Shown piece after piece: positions 10,066 to 21,327 of a stretch of DNA of 64,000 nt. The stretch is taken from assembly GCA_028583685.1 (NCBI GenBank), contig JAMXIF010000222.1, positions 3,522,302-3,586,301 on the forward strand. The letters run 5' to 3'. A program made the position numbers and the translations under genes. The notes under the pieces are model-generated. The model searched no databases and had not been told where the DNA came from. It saw nothing but the letters and a program-made list of their open reading frames with translations. Positions within the stretch are counted from its first letter, which is position 1; each line of letters opens with the position of its first letter. The stretch comes from Petaurus breviceps papuanus. Taxonomy: Eukaryota; Chordata; Mammalia; Diprotodontia; Petauridae.

Positions 10066-10170
10066 GCTTCCCAAGGTGCTTCATCTATGTGATCCCGTTT
10101 GATCCTCCCAGCAACCCTATGATGCGTAGATCCCACGGAGACTATTCTCCCTATTTGACAGAAGGCTAAA
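10066..10170 (-). mobile_element. THER1/MIR fragment
   Basis: 'atctatgtgatcccgtttga', 'cctcccagcaaccctatgat' represent the CORE-SINE tail on the minus strand. Confidence 0.5.
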
Positions 10171-10244
10171 AGCGAGAGAATTTTGAAGGAACAGCTAAGC
10201 AACTGAAAGGTTTTATCCCTGGCACAATCAAAATAGCTGAAAAG

Positions 10245-10460
10245 ATCTTCATAGCTAGTGTTTCATTTGCAGCTCACCACAGCCTTAAGACACAGAGGTT
10301 AGTATTTCTCCCATTTTACGGATAAGGAAACTGAAGCTGAAAGAGACCTAGTCACTCACCCAGGGTCACACAGCTGTTCTGTGTCAGAGGTAGGATTTAA
10401 AACAAGGTCTTTCTTGAGTCCAAGTCCAGCCCTCTGTCCACTGAGCCACCAACTGTCTTT
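10245..10460 (-). mobile_element. THER1/MIR CORE-SINE
   Basis: 'cattttacggataaggaaac', 'cccagggtcacacagctgtt' and 'ctctgtccactgagccacca' give a nearly full minus-strand copy. Confidence 0.75.
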
Positions 10461-10469
10461 AAAAGTCTA

Positions 10470-10774
10470 CAGGCTAAAATGATTGAAGAGGAAAGCAACA
10501 AATGTTGGAGGTGATGTGGAAAAATTGGGACACTGATTCATTATTGGTAGAATGATGGTGAACTGATCCAACCATTTTGGAGAAGAAGCTGGAATTATGG
10601 CTAAAGAATGATTAAGTTGCCTATACTTTTTCACCTTTCAACTTTGAGTAAATATGTTATTTTGACTATTATAAATATCCAAATTAACTACAAAGTACAT
10701 ATGAAGGAAGAAGCTATCTGTATCCAGAGAGAGCGCAGATAAATAGAAGCATATATGGAATGGTTTTACATATA

Positions 10775-10810
<36 letters not shown>

Positions 10811-11040
10811 CATATATACACATCCACATTTGTATGCAATGGTAGCCATCTCTAGGGTGGGGAGGGGAAGGGAGAATAAAAGGGGGAAAAAAGAAAGTTA
10901 CATGATAACTTTATTATGTATTTAATAAGAATAGCAGTTGTACACATTAGGTTTGCAGTGTCATGTTCAATCATCTTTTTATTATGCAATGTTATGGAAA
11001 TACTTGTTTTATTTCATAAAATAAAAAGTAAAATAAAAGT
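10470..11040 (+). mobile_element. LINE-1 3' end, internally rearranged
   Basis: 'gcaacaaatgttggaggtga', 'gaaaaattgggacactgatt' and 'gaactgatccaaccattttg' are the marsupial L1 ORF2 end. A 3' UTR with a (TA)n run (10775-10806) follows, ending in 'aaaataaaaagtaaaataaa'. Part of the ORF2-to-UTR path is missing. Confidence 0.8.
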
Positions 11041-11109
11041 CTAGAGGTCACTGGCCTAGGACACTGCCTAGGCATTGAGAGATCAAGGGACTATCCCATG
11101 ATAACCCAC

Positions 11110-11300
11110 CCTGCAAGTGGGATGTTGGGAGCAATGGGAAAATCAAAAGTTTTAGTGGTTCCCTATGACCTCCAGGATAAACTATGAACTTCTCTGTTTG
11201 GCATTGAAAGCCCTTCACTAACCAGTCATGGTCTGTCATGAAAGGATGCTTTATACCCTGCTCATGGTCTTCATGCCTCACCTTCCTTTTCCCATTTCAG
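11110..11300 (+). mobile_element. L2 LINE 3' fragment, part 1
   Basis: 'gttccctatgacctccagga', 'tttggcattgaaagcccttc' are L2 coding-end motifs. The microsatellite at 11310-11660 separates it from its tail. Confidence 0.7.
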
Positions 11301-11309
11301 GACATGCGG

Positions 11310-11469
11310 CCTCTGTGAAAGACAGACAGACAGAAGGACAGATAGAGGATATGATAGTTGAATAAATGGATGGGTAGATAGATGGAGGGATTAACAGATG
11401 GATCATAGAAACAGACAAATGACAGATAGACAGATAGACAGAAAGACAGACAGAAATAGACAGAGAGAT

Positions 11470-11508
<39 letters not shown>

Positions 11509-11660
11509 GATAGAAAGATGGATAGATGGATGGATGTATAGGTAAACAGACAGATGGATAGATAGATGATAGATAGATAAATAGATTAGATAGATAAATG
11601 GGTTGACAGACTGCTAGATATAGACAGACATAGACATGGATATAGATACAAATCGATTTT
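11310..11660 (+). repeat. GATA/GACA compound microsatellite
   Basis: Interrupted tetranucleotide array; the purest part is (GATA)n at about 11470-11510, with GACA and GGAT variants at both sides. Apparent reading frames across it are repeat translations only. Confidence 0.95.
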
Positions 11661-11689
11661 TCCATTTCTTTATCTGTGCACATGCTGTA

Positions 11690-11815
11690 TCCTCCAAGAA
11701 TGTAATCTTCTTGGGGATAGGAATTGCCTTATTTGTCTTTGTACCCCTAGCACTTAGCATAATGATTTACACAGAGTAGACATTCTGTATATGCTGCTTG
11801 GATTGAACCGACGTG
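11690..11815 (+). mobile_element. L2 LINE 3' fragment, part 2 (tail)
   Basis: 'atcttcttggggataggaat' and 'cccctagcacttagcataat' are the L2 tail. It is probably the same L2 as 11110-11300, divided by the microsatellite. Confidence 0.65.
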
Positions 11816-11844
11816 AATGAAAAAAAAAAAAAAGAGAGAGAGAT

Positions 11845-12060
11845 GGGCTTCATAGGTTAGTGGGCAGAGCCCGGGACTCAGAGGCAGGAATTCCTGCCTT
11901 CAAACCCTTCCTCAGATACATGTGAGCTCTCTCACCTTGGCTAAATCACTTACCCTCTCAGTGGCCCAGTTTCCTCCCTGTAAAATGAAGGGCAGGAGAA
12001 GTTGTGCACAATAACCTTAAGGGTCCCTTCCCTTTCTAACCATCTGGTGCCTGATTGCCG
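11845..12060 (+). mobile_element. MIR-family SINE
   Basis: 'gttagtgggcagagcccggg', 'cttggctaaatcacttaccc' and 'cccagtttcctccctgtaaa' give a plus-strand copy. An A-rich/GA tract (11820-11842) lies just before it. Confidence 0.65.
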
Positions 12061-13390
12061 CTCCAGGTAAGTAACTGGAATAATCATCACAGACAATCAA
12101 GAGAGAGCAGAACAGATGAGCCCTGACTTGGGTGTTTATCTCTCCCAAGAAAAATCTTTGAACTAAGAAAAAACACCAAAGCTGACTGGAGGCTGATGGG
12201 GAGATGGACCCTACCCCTACGGTAAGATAAGTGAGAGGACGATTGGAGAAAGAGAGACAAGAAGAGAAATCACTTCTTCACCCTGGGGCCTCAGCTGCCT
12301 CATCTGCTCCAGGGCAGCAGCAGCATTCCCCCATGCACCTCCCAGGCTGTTCTAATACTTGAAAGAAAGAATAGATGAGAAAATATTTTTGTAGCAGGCA
12401 AGGCGGGATCCAAATGTAGGGGATTATTACTATCTTCTCTCTGTTAACTAGGAGATAAATGATATTGCCAAGGGCATTTAGCGGAAGGCAGAACTTCTGC
12501 ACTCTCCAATCTGGAGCCTCAGGCCCTTTCAAAAATCCCTTTTCCAAATATCCTTTTTCATTAACTTTGGAGAAGCCTCAGGCTCCAAAGACAGAAGCAG
12601 CCCAACCCCAATGCAAGTGAGAGAAGAAAAATCTAAACCTTTCCAGAATCTATTGTACATTCACACAATGCCCTCAATCACTCCCAAAGACACAGAGTGA
12701 TTTTCAGCAACATCAGATTGGAGAATGGAGCCAAGAGGGGGTAAAACAGAAGAACATACTATATAATTTCTATTTCAGACGATGGTGGCTTTTGTTTTTT
12801 GATTTTAATTCCCATCCTCTTCTTTGCCATTTTTCAGCTGGGGAATAAAAGTAGTTTCCATGTGGGAAGAATAAGTGGCTTCACCATGCAGCAGGCTGCA
12901 AAGCCCTGCTTAGCCCAGTTATAGTGTCTTAATACTGCTTATCTTCCAGGTGTCCTGCTGGTCGCTCCAGACTTTCCTAGTCGGAGGAGAGAGTAAGGAA
13001 TGGGTGGGGAATGTTCACGGCACCTGGAGGCTTCCACCCATCTCAGCAAGTCAGAAGAGGCTGAGAATTCACCCCCTCTAAACAGCATTTAGGAAGGATT
13101 TTATGCCTAGGGAGAAGGCTCTAGAAAAGGGTTGGGAAGGGATCAGATTTGCATCTTAGGTTAATTATTTTAAAAACTCTACATAGGATGGATTAGGGAG
13201 AGATTAGTAATTGGGGTCTAAGGAGGTCATCTTTACAGTAAACAGATGAGGAAGCAGGAGACCAGGGCCTGCCTTGAGCTGCTGTCACTTTAGCTTAAAG
13301 AAGGGGATTGGCTGGGGGTGTGTCTTGTGGTGAATGTTTGTACAAAGGATCTGTGAGAGGGATGGAGCTTGGGATAGGAAGGAAAAGGAT
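12061..13390. other. Mostly unrecognised sequence
   Basis: A very worn minus-strand MIR may lie at about 12400-12540 ('gatattgccaagggcattta'). Otherwise I see no repeat, exon or RNA gene in these 1.3 kb. Confidence 0.4.
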
Positions 13391-13394
13391 TGGT

Positions 13395-13530
13395 AACAGA
13401 CAGAACACAAGCCTTTAAGTGCTTACTGTGTCAGGCCTGGTGTGAAGCATTGAGGAAAAAATACAAGCAAAAAAAGAAAATCCCTGCCCACGGGGACCTT
13501 ACATTCTAATGGAGAAAGGAAATATATTAC
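13395..13530 (-). mobile_element. L2 LINE 3' end
   Basis: 'aagtgcttactgtgtcaggc', 'gggaccttacattctaatgg' are the L2 tail reversed. Confidence 0.6.
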
Positions 13531-14675
13531 CAGGAACTGAAAAGGGAGGAGGAAGGGTCAGTGATGGCGAAGTCCAAAGTCAGAAGCCTAGCTGGAAGGG
13601 GAAGAAGCTTGTCTGGCCTGGCCTGGGCCCATCCCCAAGATGGAGGTCTCCAGAAGGAATCACCCGTGGGATAAGGGGGTTGGCATGGTGGCTGAATATT
13701 CTAGGTTGTAAAAGTCCTGGGTACTGAGGGAAGTCCCAGGGTAAGAAGGCAGCTGAGTCATGGAGAGTCAGAAGCAAAGTGGACAGAGTTTCTATGTCCC
13801 AAATGGTATTTCTGGGAAGGAGCAGAATCCAAAGGGCCAAATGTGATCATGGTCATTACAGGAAGACCTGCCATAGACCTCATTAGAAACTGGCCCAGGC
13901 ACAGGGCTCTCTGCAGCTCCCAGAGCCGGGGCGTGACATCATCAGACGTGGCCTTAGTCGGGGGAAGAGACAAATGAGGCAGGAACACCGGACAGGAGGC
14001 TGTAGCAACTGTCCAGGTGAGAAGGAATGTGGGCCTGAAGCTGGATGAGTAGACTGAAGGGAACGAATACAGGCGCTGTGCTCTGTACTTGACTGATCTC
14101 ACAGAAGGACTTGCATTTAGCCATAACCAGCTGAGCCTACTGGTCACCTACAAGAAGCTGACCCCTTTCCCATGTCTTAGGTGCATTGGTGCAGTTCCAA
14201 GGAAGGAGGAACAGTGGCAACCTCCCCTTGTTCAGTCTGTTCTTCCCCAGTGACTGCAGCCAATGGGGCAATCTCTTCCTTGGCATCCCCACCTCACTCT
14301 CTCCACGGGAGACCCCAGATGCATGTTTTCAGAGTGACTAAAATGTAAATGCCACTTGTCTTCCCAGCGTGAACCCTTCTCGTGGGCCCAGCCCACTTCC
14401 TGCCAGAGCTGATGAGAGGAGAGGAGGGGCTGAAGCAAAGCTCGCAGAACAAAAAGGCAAAAACAAAAATGGCCTCTTAGATAAGCCCAGGCTCAAGTTG
14501 AAGTAGGAAAAGAGGGCAAGCCATGGTCGAGAGTCAACCTTAGCAACCCTGAAGCCAGCAAGAGGCATGGACAGTAAGGAACAATATGGTACAGGCGAAA
14601 GATTCCTGGACTGGGAGTCCGGAAATTCTAGCAGCCCAACAACTTCCTGACCTACCTTTTATGAAAGGCACAGGA
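13531..14675. other. No recognised feature
   Basis: Somewhat GC-richer than its surroundings, with no repeat I can name. Reading frames of 129 codons or fewer on the minus strand match no family I know. Confidence 0.4.
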
Positions 14676-14679
14676 TTTA

Positions 14680-14870
14680 CAGCCAGAAAGATTCCAGTGA
14701 CTTAGAAACCATGTAGCCTACTGCCTTCCTTCTTAGGGAAATGGAAACTGAGAACTGTCAAGGTGAAGTGATTTTTCCAAGGACACCTCACTTTTGAGAA
14801 GTAGAGCTAGGATTCAAACTCGGGTCCTCTGGCCACAAATTCAGTATTGTTTGTTACCCGCCTCCACCCT
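14680..14870 (-). mobile_element. MIR SINE
   Basis: 'ccttcttagggaaatggaaa', 'gtagagctaggattcaaact' are minus-strand MIR motifs. Confidence 0.55.
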
Positions 14871-14874
14871 CTAC

Positions 14875-15060
14875 CATCGTGTCAATCATGGGACCTTGGC
14901 GAAGTCTCAGTTTCCTGTTCTGTATAATGAAATTTTAGATGTTTTATGAAATGCAAATTTTACAATTTGTAAATTTACAATTTATAAAAAAAGTTGTAAA
15001 ATGTAAAAATTCTTTAAAATGAAATATTAGATGTTGTCTAAGTTCCTTTCCAGTTCAATC
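14875..15060 (+). mobile_element. MIR-like fragment with AT-rich expansion
   Basis: 'gtctcagtttcctgttctgt' begins a MIR. An AT-rich near-palindromic patch (14940-15030, repeated 'ttacaatttgtaaatt' words) interrupts its tail. Confidence 0.45.
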
Positions 15061-15160
15061 CAATCAATAAAGTATACATTAAGTGTCTACTATGTGGAGG
15101 GCCCTAGGAATGCAAAGAAAAAAAACCAGTGCCTGGCATCCAGTAGCATACATGTTATGA
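15050..15160 (-). mobile_element. L2 LINE tail
   Basis: 'acattaagtgtctactatgt' and 'agggccctaggaatgcaaag' are the L2 tail reversed. Confidence 0.55.
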
Positions 15161-15239
15161 GTGGCTTTAATTAGAGAACATGTAGAGAGATGAGTGTGCA
15201 TATCCTGACCAGAAATGTCCTATGCTGATAGCATCACAG

Positions 15240-15480
15240 GTCTGGTTTTAAAAATACACATGTATGCACATACATGTATGAACATATGTGTACAGATATG
15301 TAAATATAGAATATTGCTATACCTAAAGCATTATGTACATGTGGTGTTGGTATTGTTTTTACCTCAGCTGTACTTTCATCTGTGTTAAGAGGCTTATCAA
15401 TATAAGTTAGAACTTATACAATATATAACTTATATACATGTATGTATTACAATAGACACATATATGTGCATATATATAGA
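15240..15480. repeat. AT-rich tract with scattered TACATG/TATG words
   Basis: Interrupted alternating purine-pyrimidine words such as 'acatgtatgcacatacatgt'. It is low-complexity DNA only. Confidence 0.6.
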
Positions 15481-15519
15481 TATTAACACAGATCAGAGTT
15501 TTTAAGTCTTTCAAAACTG

Positions 15520-15735
15520 TTTAGTGTAATAGTAGATAGAATACTGGAGTAAGGAAGATCTGAGTTCAAATATGGCCTCAGACACATCCCAGCTAAGTGA
15601 CCCTAGATAAGTCACTTACCCTTTGCCTGCCTTGATTTCTAAATCTCCAAAATGGAGATAATAAACCTGGTTCTCAAGGTTGTGGTGACGATACAATAAG
15701 ATAATATTTGCAAAGCAAATGTATAAAGAAAAGAA
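15520..15735 (+). mobile_element. THER1/MIR CORE-SINE
   Basis: 'gagttcaaatatggcctcag', 'ctagataagtcacttaccct' and 'gataatatttgcaaagcaaa' give a nearly complete copy. Confidence 0.8.
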
Positions 15736-15789
15736 CCTAACTAATCTTTTTGGAGCATTTTTTTTCCCTATAGATATAGAGAACCTGGG

Positions 15790-16000
15790 TTTTCCTTTTA
15801 GAACTGCATATTCATATCCTTAGACCATTTGCTAATTGGAAAATGGCTCTTATTTTTATCAATTTGTACGTTTTGTATATATCTTAGAAATAAGATCTTT
15901 CTCAAAGAAACATACCACAAAAAGAAAAAAACAATATTTCTTTTTCTTTTCCGCACAGTTAACTGTTTTGTTTCCCTTTTAATCACAGAGTGCCTATACT
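15790..16000 (-). mobile_element. LINE-1 ORF2 C-terminal fragment
   Basis: The minus strand reads 'SKWSKDMNMQF' (15798-15986), a worn version of the L1 ORF2 end 'SPIDKWSKDMNRQFS'. The matching sense DNA is 'gtctaaggatatgaatatgc'. Confidence 0.7.
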
Positions 16001-16326
16001 CAGACTTCCCACAGGAAATCTGACTAGCCCGAGGCCTCCTGAGACTTCCAGCTGCCAGGACACCTGTTTAGGCTCAAGTCAGAGAACACTCAACCTGATC
16101 TCCAAATAAAGGAAGGAACGCAGGATTTTGTAAATTATATGTATTTTCTGCAACTCAAAAGCAGCTTAGGGACTGCATGAACAGGGGAACAAAGTAGTCT
16201 CCCCAGAAAAATTAGGATACTTTGTACACTAGAGCTTGTTTTCCAATTGTTTTGTATGGGTTAGTCCTGTGCTCCCCTTTTATTCAGCTGATAGAGACCT
16301 CTTTTCTTCAAGGTCTCTTATCTAGG
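16001..16326. other. No recognised feature
   Basis: I see nothing that can be named here. Confidence 0.4.
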
Positions 16327-16793
16327 TGTTGTGGGGAAGTATAGCACCAAGGCAATAATTCACAACACTGACAGCAACTATGAATATTGCATTGATGCTA
16401 CATTTGGCGACTATGAATATACTAGAATAGTTCTCAATCACAAAACTAACAGACTCTCCATATAGAAAACAGAAGCAAAACATTTATTCAGACATCAGAA
16501 AACCAAATCCCAACACCAGGAAACTGAATCCATCATAGCAACAAAGTTAATGCACCATAGTACAGCAGATAGCCACACCATCCTATAGCCTTCCCACAAA
16601 CCAGCACTCAGAAGCCTAGCTGTCTCCTTGGGTGCATCTTCTCCTCCCTCCATCTCTAACTGCTCTGACTCCCAGATTCCTGTGGGCTCTGCTCCACCCT
16701 TCAGCAAGTTTCTCCCATCACAGGTTCCGTGTGATCACATTCAAACTATTAGGGGGCAGGGAAGATCTTCAAATCCTCGTTACCATTATAGCA
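16327..16793 (-). mobile_element. Probable solo LTR related to family A
   Basis: On the minus strand it begins TGCTATAATGGTAACG and ends CTTCCCCACAACA, giving TG...CA. It shares the word GATCTTCCCTGCCCC with family A at nearly the same distance from the start. An AATAAA (about 16480-16490 on the minus strand) lies in a typical place for an LTR poly(A) signal. I found no clear target duplication, so the exact ends are open. It is a fossil without internal viral sequence. Confidence 0.55.
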
Positions 16794-17059
16794 AACATAA
16801 AGACAAATGTGGATCATGCCTGGCTTCTTCTATTGTATACGCCAGGTGATCAATAAGTATTGGCCTCTCTGTCCTCCACAACTTGATCTACTTTTTGCTA
16901 ATATTTTTTCTCCTTCCTTGGTTCCTCTGGGTCTCATTCTCCATTGCTGGGTTTTTCCTAGAATCTCCGTATGGGGGTAGGGCTCAGACCAGCTCAGTCC
17001 TCTGACCTTAAGCCACCATTGGGTACCTCCTCCACCCACTTCCTCAATGCCTTTTACTG

Positions 17060-17235
17060 GTTATCATTCCCCATTAGAGTATAAGCTCCTTGAGGGCAGG
17101 GACTTTTTTTTTACTTTTTGCTTATTTCTGGATCCCCAGTGTTTAGGCAGTGTTTGGTAAGTACTTGGTACTTTATGTAAGTATATACATACATATAAGT
17201 ACTTTATATAAATGTTTATTGTTGTTGACTATATT
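17060..17235 (+). mobile_element. L2 LINE tail
   Basis: 'agctccttgagggcagggac' then 'ggatccccagtgtttaggca' and a final 'gtttattgttgttgact' form an L2 3' end. Confidence 0.7.
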
Positions 17236-17240
17236 ATGAC

Positions 17241-17999
17241 ATTTTTGTCTAATATAAAGAGAACAAACCAAGGAACCAAATGGACCTGAGGGTTATGATG
17301 TTGGTCCTAGGCTAAGAAGCAAGTGAATTGCTATGCCTCAATGTGACTGATTGCATCTCCAGAGGAAAGAGGGGGAGAATAGAAATGAGGGAGGGATGAT
17401 CGAAAAACAGACCACATCCCACCCCCACCCCCCAAGAGCAAGGGCTTCCAACGCTTTGGCTACACCCCTCTCCAGCTGGGTGGAAGGAGAAGACAGAAAG
17501 GAGCTGGACTGGCCACTGCTCTCTGCCTCTGGGGAATATCCACCCAGATTCATCAAGTGTGCACACAGGCAGCTTGTGAGTGTGTGTGTGTGTGTGTGTG
17601 TATGCATGAATACTCACTGGGTCCCATATTAGGCAGTTAAACCCACCAGGAGATGGCAAGGTACTTGACACTAGTCTAGTTTTTGCTCAAATATTTTGTG
17701 CATATGTGTATGTAAATGGGTGTATATGCACATGCACTTATAAGTGTAGTATCGGTGGTGAGGAGTTTCTGGTTTTTGTTTTTTGTTTTGTTAACCATGT
17801 CTGTGACATCATCAGTACAGAGAGATCCTGCCTTCTTAGCAAATAAAAGCTTTAGGGAGTTTCAGTGTGGTGTTGTGGGTAGGCAGGTTATGGCCAGCAA
17901 GGTCTTTCTCTTCCATAGACTAGCCGAGTGACCCTGGTTACATCTCAGTGCCATAGGCATAGATAGATGGACAGAAAAATAGACAATAGATAGATGTAG
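17241..17999. other. Unrecognised sequence with a short (GT)n run
   Basis: A (GT)n tract sits at 17579-17603. A MIR-like scrap ('agactagccgagtgaccctg') is at about 17870-17950. The rest is unassigned. Confidence 0.45.
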
Positions 18000-18002
18000 A
18001 CA

Positions 18003-18254
18003 TTGTTGTTCAGTCATTTCAGGCGTGTCCAACTCTATGACCCTATTTGGGGTTTCCTTAGCAGAGATGCTGGAGGGATTTCCCATTTCCTTCTCCAGCT
18101 CATTTTATGGATGAGGAAACTGAGGGAAACAGGGTGAAATGACTTGCTCAGGGTCTAAGAGCTAGGAAGTGTTTGAGGCCAGCTTGGAACTCAGGAAGAG
18201 GAGTCTTCTTGACTCCAGGCTGGGCACTCTATCCATTGCACCACCTAGCAATCC
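18003..18254 (-). mobile_element. MAR1-type SINE
   Basis: Complete minus-strand copy from 'ttgttgttcagtcatttcag' to 'ctctatccattgcaccacct', with 'ccatttccttctccagctca' between. Confidence 0.9.
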
Positions 18255-18259
18255 CTACC

Positions 18260-18437
18260 CTCCCACCCCAGACATAGAGGAGAGATAAGAAATAGAGGGA
18301 CAATAGAGCAATAGATACCTGATAGATCAATAGAGATAGAGGTATGTGTAGATATGAGATGAAAGTAGGTAGATGATAGATACATAGATACACAGATACA
18401 TGGATGGATGGATGGATGGATGGATGGATAGATAGAT

Positions 18438-18502
<65 letters not shown>

Positions 18503-18505
18503 AGA
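18260..18505 (+). repeat. GATA/GGAT microsatellite
   Basis: Degenerate GATA words lead into (GGAT)n (18401-18428) and then a pure (GATA)n tract (about 18436-18500). It abuts the tRNA-like head of the MAR1 SINE. Confidence 0.95.
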
Positions 18506-18534
18506 TAGCTCAATATGCTTTATATGAGCATGAC

Positions 18535-18645
18535 CAGTGAAATCTGGAAAGGCTTCCTGTAAGAGATAAGATCTAAGATTAGCCTTGAAGAACACTAAGG
18601 ACTTTAAGAAGCAAAGGGAATGCCTTCCAAGTATGGAGAACATCA
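18535..18645 (-). mobile_element. L2 LINE fragment
   Basis: 'ggaaaggcttcctgtaagag' and 'gattagccttgaagaacact' are L2 coding-end motifs reversed. Confidence 0.55.
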
Positions 18646-18769
18646 TGTATTAACACCCAGAGGCAGAAAATTCTATACCAAGTTTGGGCAAAAGGAAATC
18701 AACCCCCTTGCCCAGCGAGCCTTCTTTCTCCTATGGTTGGGGAAACCACATTTTAGAAGGGGCATCAAT

Positions 18770-19125
18770 GAGCTGCGTCATCGGGTGATGACCAGGTGAC
18801 CAGGATGGCAAAAAAGCTTGAAATCAAAACTGTCCAAAGAATGGTGGCAGGAATTGAAGACATTTTCCCTGGAGGAGAGAAGACACGAAGGCGCAAGTCT
18901 GGCATCTTTAAATATGAGTTCTCTTGCTGTGTAGGAAAATGAATAAGACAAGTTCTGCCCTGCCACAGAGGGAGGAACTCCAAGAAATGGGTGGGAGATA
19001 CAGAAAGACAGACTTTGGCTCATCTTAAGGAGGGTGTTCCTAGAAATCAGAAATAACTGAAAAGTGTAATGGGCTGCTCCAGGAAGGAGGGAGCAGGGAG
19101 CAGGACAGAGGATGAGTAAAGAGGA
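18770..19125 (+). mobile_element. CR1/L3 LINE 3' fragment
   Basis: 'ggtgaccaggatggcaaaaa', 'cctggaggagagaagacacg' and 'taatgggctgctccaggaag' follow CR1/L3 order. Confidence 0.7.
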
Positions 19126-19134
19126 GTTCTATAT

Positions 19135-19330
19135 CTCTGCAGAATGTTGCATGGGGAGGGTCCAGGCTTTGAAATATGAGGACCTGTGTTCAGATTCTGT
19201 ATCATACTCTTAATACCCATGTGACTTTGGGGTGGATGCTTAGCCTTCCTGTGCCTCGATTCACTTAACTATAAATGATAGGTTTTGGTATAAAAGGTAC
19301 ATGGGATCCCTTCTGGCTCTAATACTGGTA
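19135..19330 (+). mobile_element. MIR SINE
   Basis: 'gtccaggctttgaaatatga', 'acccatgtgactttggggtg' and 'ctaataaatgataggt'-like words fit a worn plus-strand MIR. Confidence 0.5.
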
Positions 19331-19332
19331 AA

Positions 19333-20455
19333 TTCTTCAGCTTGAATAGGCTACAAGCCAAGACTAAAGTGGATGGAGTGTTGGTGCGTGATTTTTTGTT
19401 CATAGATGATTGTGCATCTCTGCATCAATGCAACCTCTGGGGCTGAGATGCAACACAGTATGCACTGATGCTCTGCTACTTGTGTTAATTCTGGCCTCAT
19501 AGTTCACATCAAGAAAACAGAGGCTCTCCACCACTCAGCACCACACCACCCGTACATGGAACCATCGGTTACAGCAAATGGAGAATTTTAGAGTGCTGTA
19601 AATAAGGTACACTGTACTGTCAAGTATACTGTAGAATACTTGTGTTCAGTATACTACAGTATGCCTGACAGCATACAGGATGTACTCACTGATAAGGAAG
19701 TTTATACAGCAGTTGCCAGAGCTGGCTCAGTGTTTGGGAGGCTCCAAAGGAAAGTGTGGGAGTGAAGAGGTATTAGACTGGCTACCAGACTGAAGGTCCA
19801 CAGAGCCATGGTGCTGACCTCAGTGTTGTATGGCTGTGAAAGCTGGGCAGTCTACCAGCGCCAGGCCAGGAAACTGAATCACCTCCATTGGGATTGTCTT
19901 AGGAAGATTCTGAAGATCACCTGGCAGAATAAGGCACCAGACACTGAGGTCCTTTCTCAAGTTAAACTGACAAGCATTCAAACTCTGCTGCAGAGAGCAC
20001 AACTATGATTTGCTGGTCATAATGCTTAAATGTCAAATATACACTTGCCAAAAAGACTATTTTATGGAGAACTCACACAAAGCAAGTGCTTGCATGGTGG
20101 TCAGAAGACGTGATACAAGGAGACTCTCAAGGTTTCTCTTAAGAACTTTGGAATTGATTGTGGGGCATGGAATACACTGGCACAGAATCATTCAGCAAGG
20201 AGTGCCCACATCAGAGAAGGTTCTGTGCTCCATGAGCAAGGCAGAACTGAGACAGCTCAGAGGAAACAGAGGATGCACAGATTTGGGGAATCCAGCCCAA
20301 ACGTGCACACGGACTATTTATGCCTGACCTGTGGGAGAGCATTCTGAGCTCATGTTGGTCTGATCAGCCACAGTCAGACACATTGAGTCTTGACTCTGGC
20401 AGAGTGAGGTCATTTTGGTTCTTCTTTGAGAACGGATGATGACAAGCTCTTATAC
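19333..20455 (+). mobile_element. LINE 3' half: reverse transcriptase end, thumb and Cys/His finger
   Basis: Translation pieces show a decayed 'FIDD' (for the catalytic FADD) near 19397, then 'VLTSVLYGCESWAVYQRQARKL' in the frame 19808-20008, with 'LRKILKITWQNKAPDTEVLS'. Downstream, at about 20310-20375, the DNA reads as a finger of the type C-x2-C...H-x-H (CPTCGRAF-like). This order is that of a non-LTR retrotransposon distinct from L1, L2 and BovB. RTE-X or Dong/R4 are possible; the clade is unresolved. Two further copies lie at 41118 and 41955. Confidence 0.8.
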
Positions 20456-21327
20456 AATCGTTTCCTGATCCTATGAAATAAAGACTGAAGGACCTCTCTT
20501 TAGATTGATACTAGAAGCACCAATGCTTTGGACAGAGGTGGGATAATCAAGCAAACACATCTAATGGGCACAAGCAGAGGACAGCTCAGCTCATGGGCTC
20601 TGGCTAGAGTGCACTGATGGAGAATGTGCAGATCTCACCCATGTGAGTGACTTATTTGCCCTAATCCTTTGCGGTAGTCCTTTTATGTCCTGGCTCAGTG
20701 CTGAACAATTTGGTATTTGGAGGTGACAAAGCAAACATTGGAAAGTGAGGTTCCTGGGTCCTCTCCCATGAGAGTCTGGGCTACAGTATCAAAGCTGTTA
20801 TTGATAACTGATCACTGAGCTAGAAAAAGAATCCCACTCAGTAGAACTCCAAAGGATGGACTCTCTGCTGTGAGGTTCTCTCTCCTCCCACCTGCCAAGC
20901 ATGTGAGAATTCCTGGAGCCTGTTCATAGACTTCCTGTGAAGGGTAAGGGAAGGATGCCCTCACCCATGCCAGCAGCAATGGTGGCTGCTCCCTTATGGC
21001 CTGAGCAGGGAATGGCCAAGGCAAGCATTAATCTGCATTCCTGGCTGCCTTTTTTGTTTTGGTGTGTCTGTGTGTGTCTGTCCAGTCTTGGAGCAACTTT
21101 GTGAGTCTGAGAGGTCCTGATGCCCTCAGCTGGTCTGGCTTCCTTGTGGGTGCCACCTCTTACAAGTGTCCTTCTAGGAGAAAACAGCCACCAACAGGAG
21201 GAGAAGCCCTTCTACCTGACCAGCCAGCCCAGAAGATAGGGACCTGGAGGCAGAAAGTGCAGGGTCAAGGTCAATGTGAAATGGGCTGTGAATTGTTTAC
21301 TCTTATGATTTTTAAAGACCAACCTGC
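20456..21327. other. No recognised feature
   Basis: Only a short TGTG-rich patch (21060-21085) stands out. No exon or repeat is recognised up to the LTR. Confidence 0.45.

Noticed and set aside
11297-11683. 128-codon frame rich in Ile, Tyr, Leu and Ser
   Set aside because: It is the translation of the GATA/GACA microsatellite; the same happens at 18229-18646.
19808-20008. Host gene with reverse-transcriptase-like domain
   Set aside because: The flanking DNA continues the LINE in both directions, and two more decayed copies exist at 41118 and 41955.
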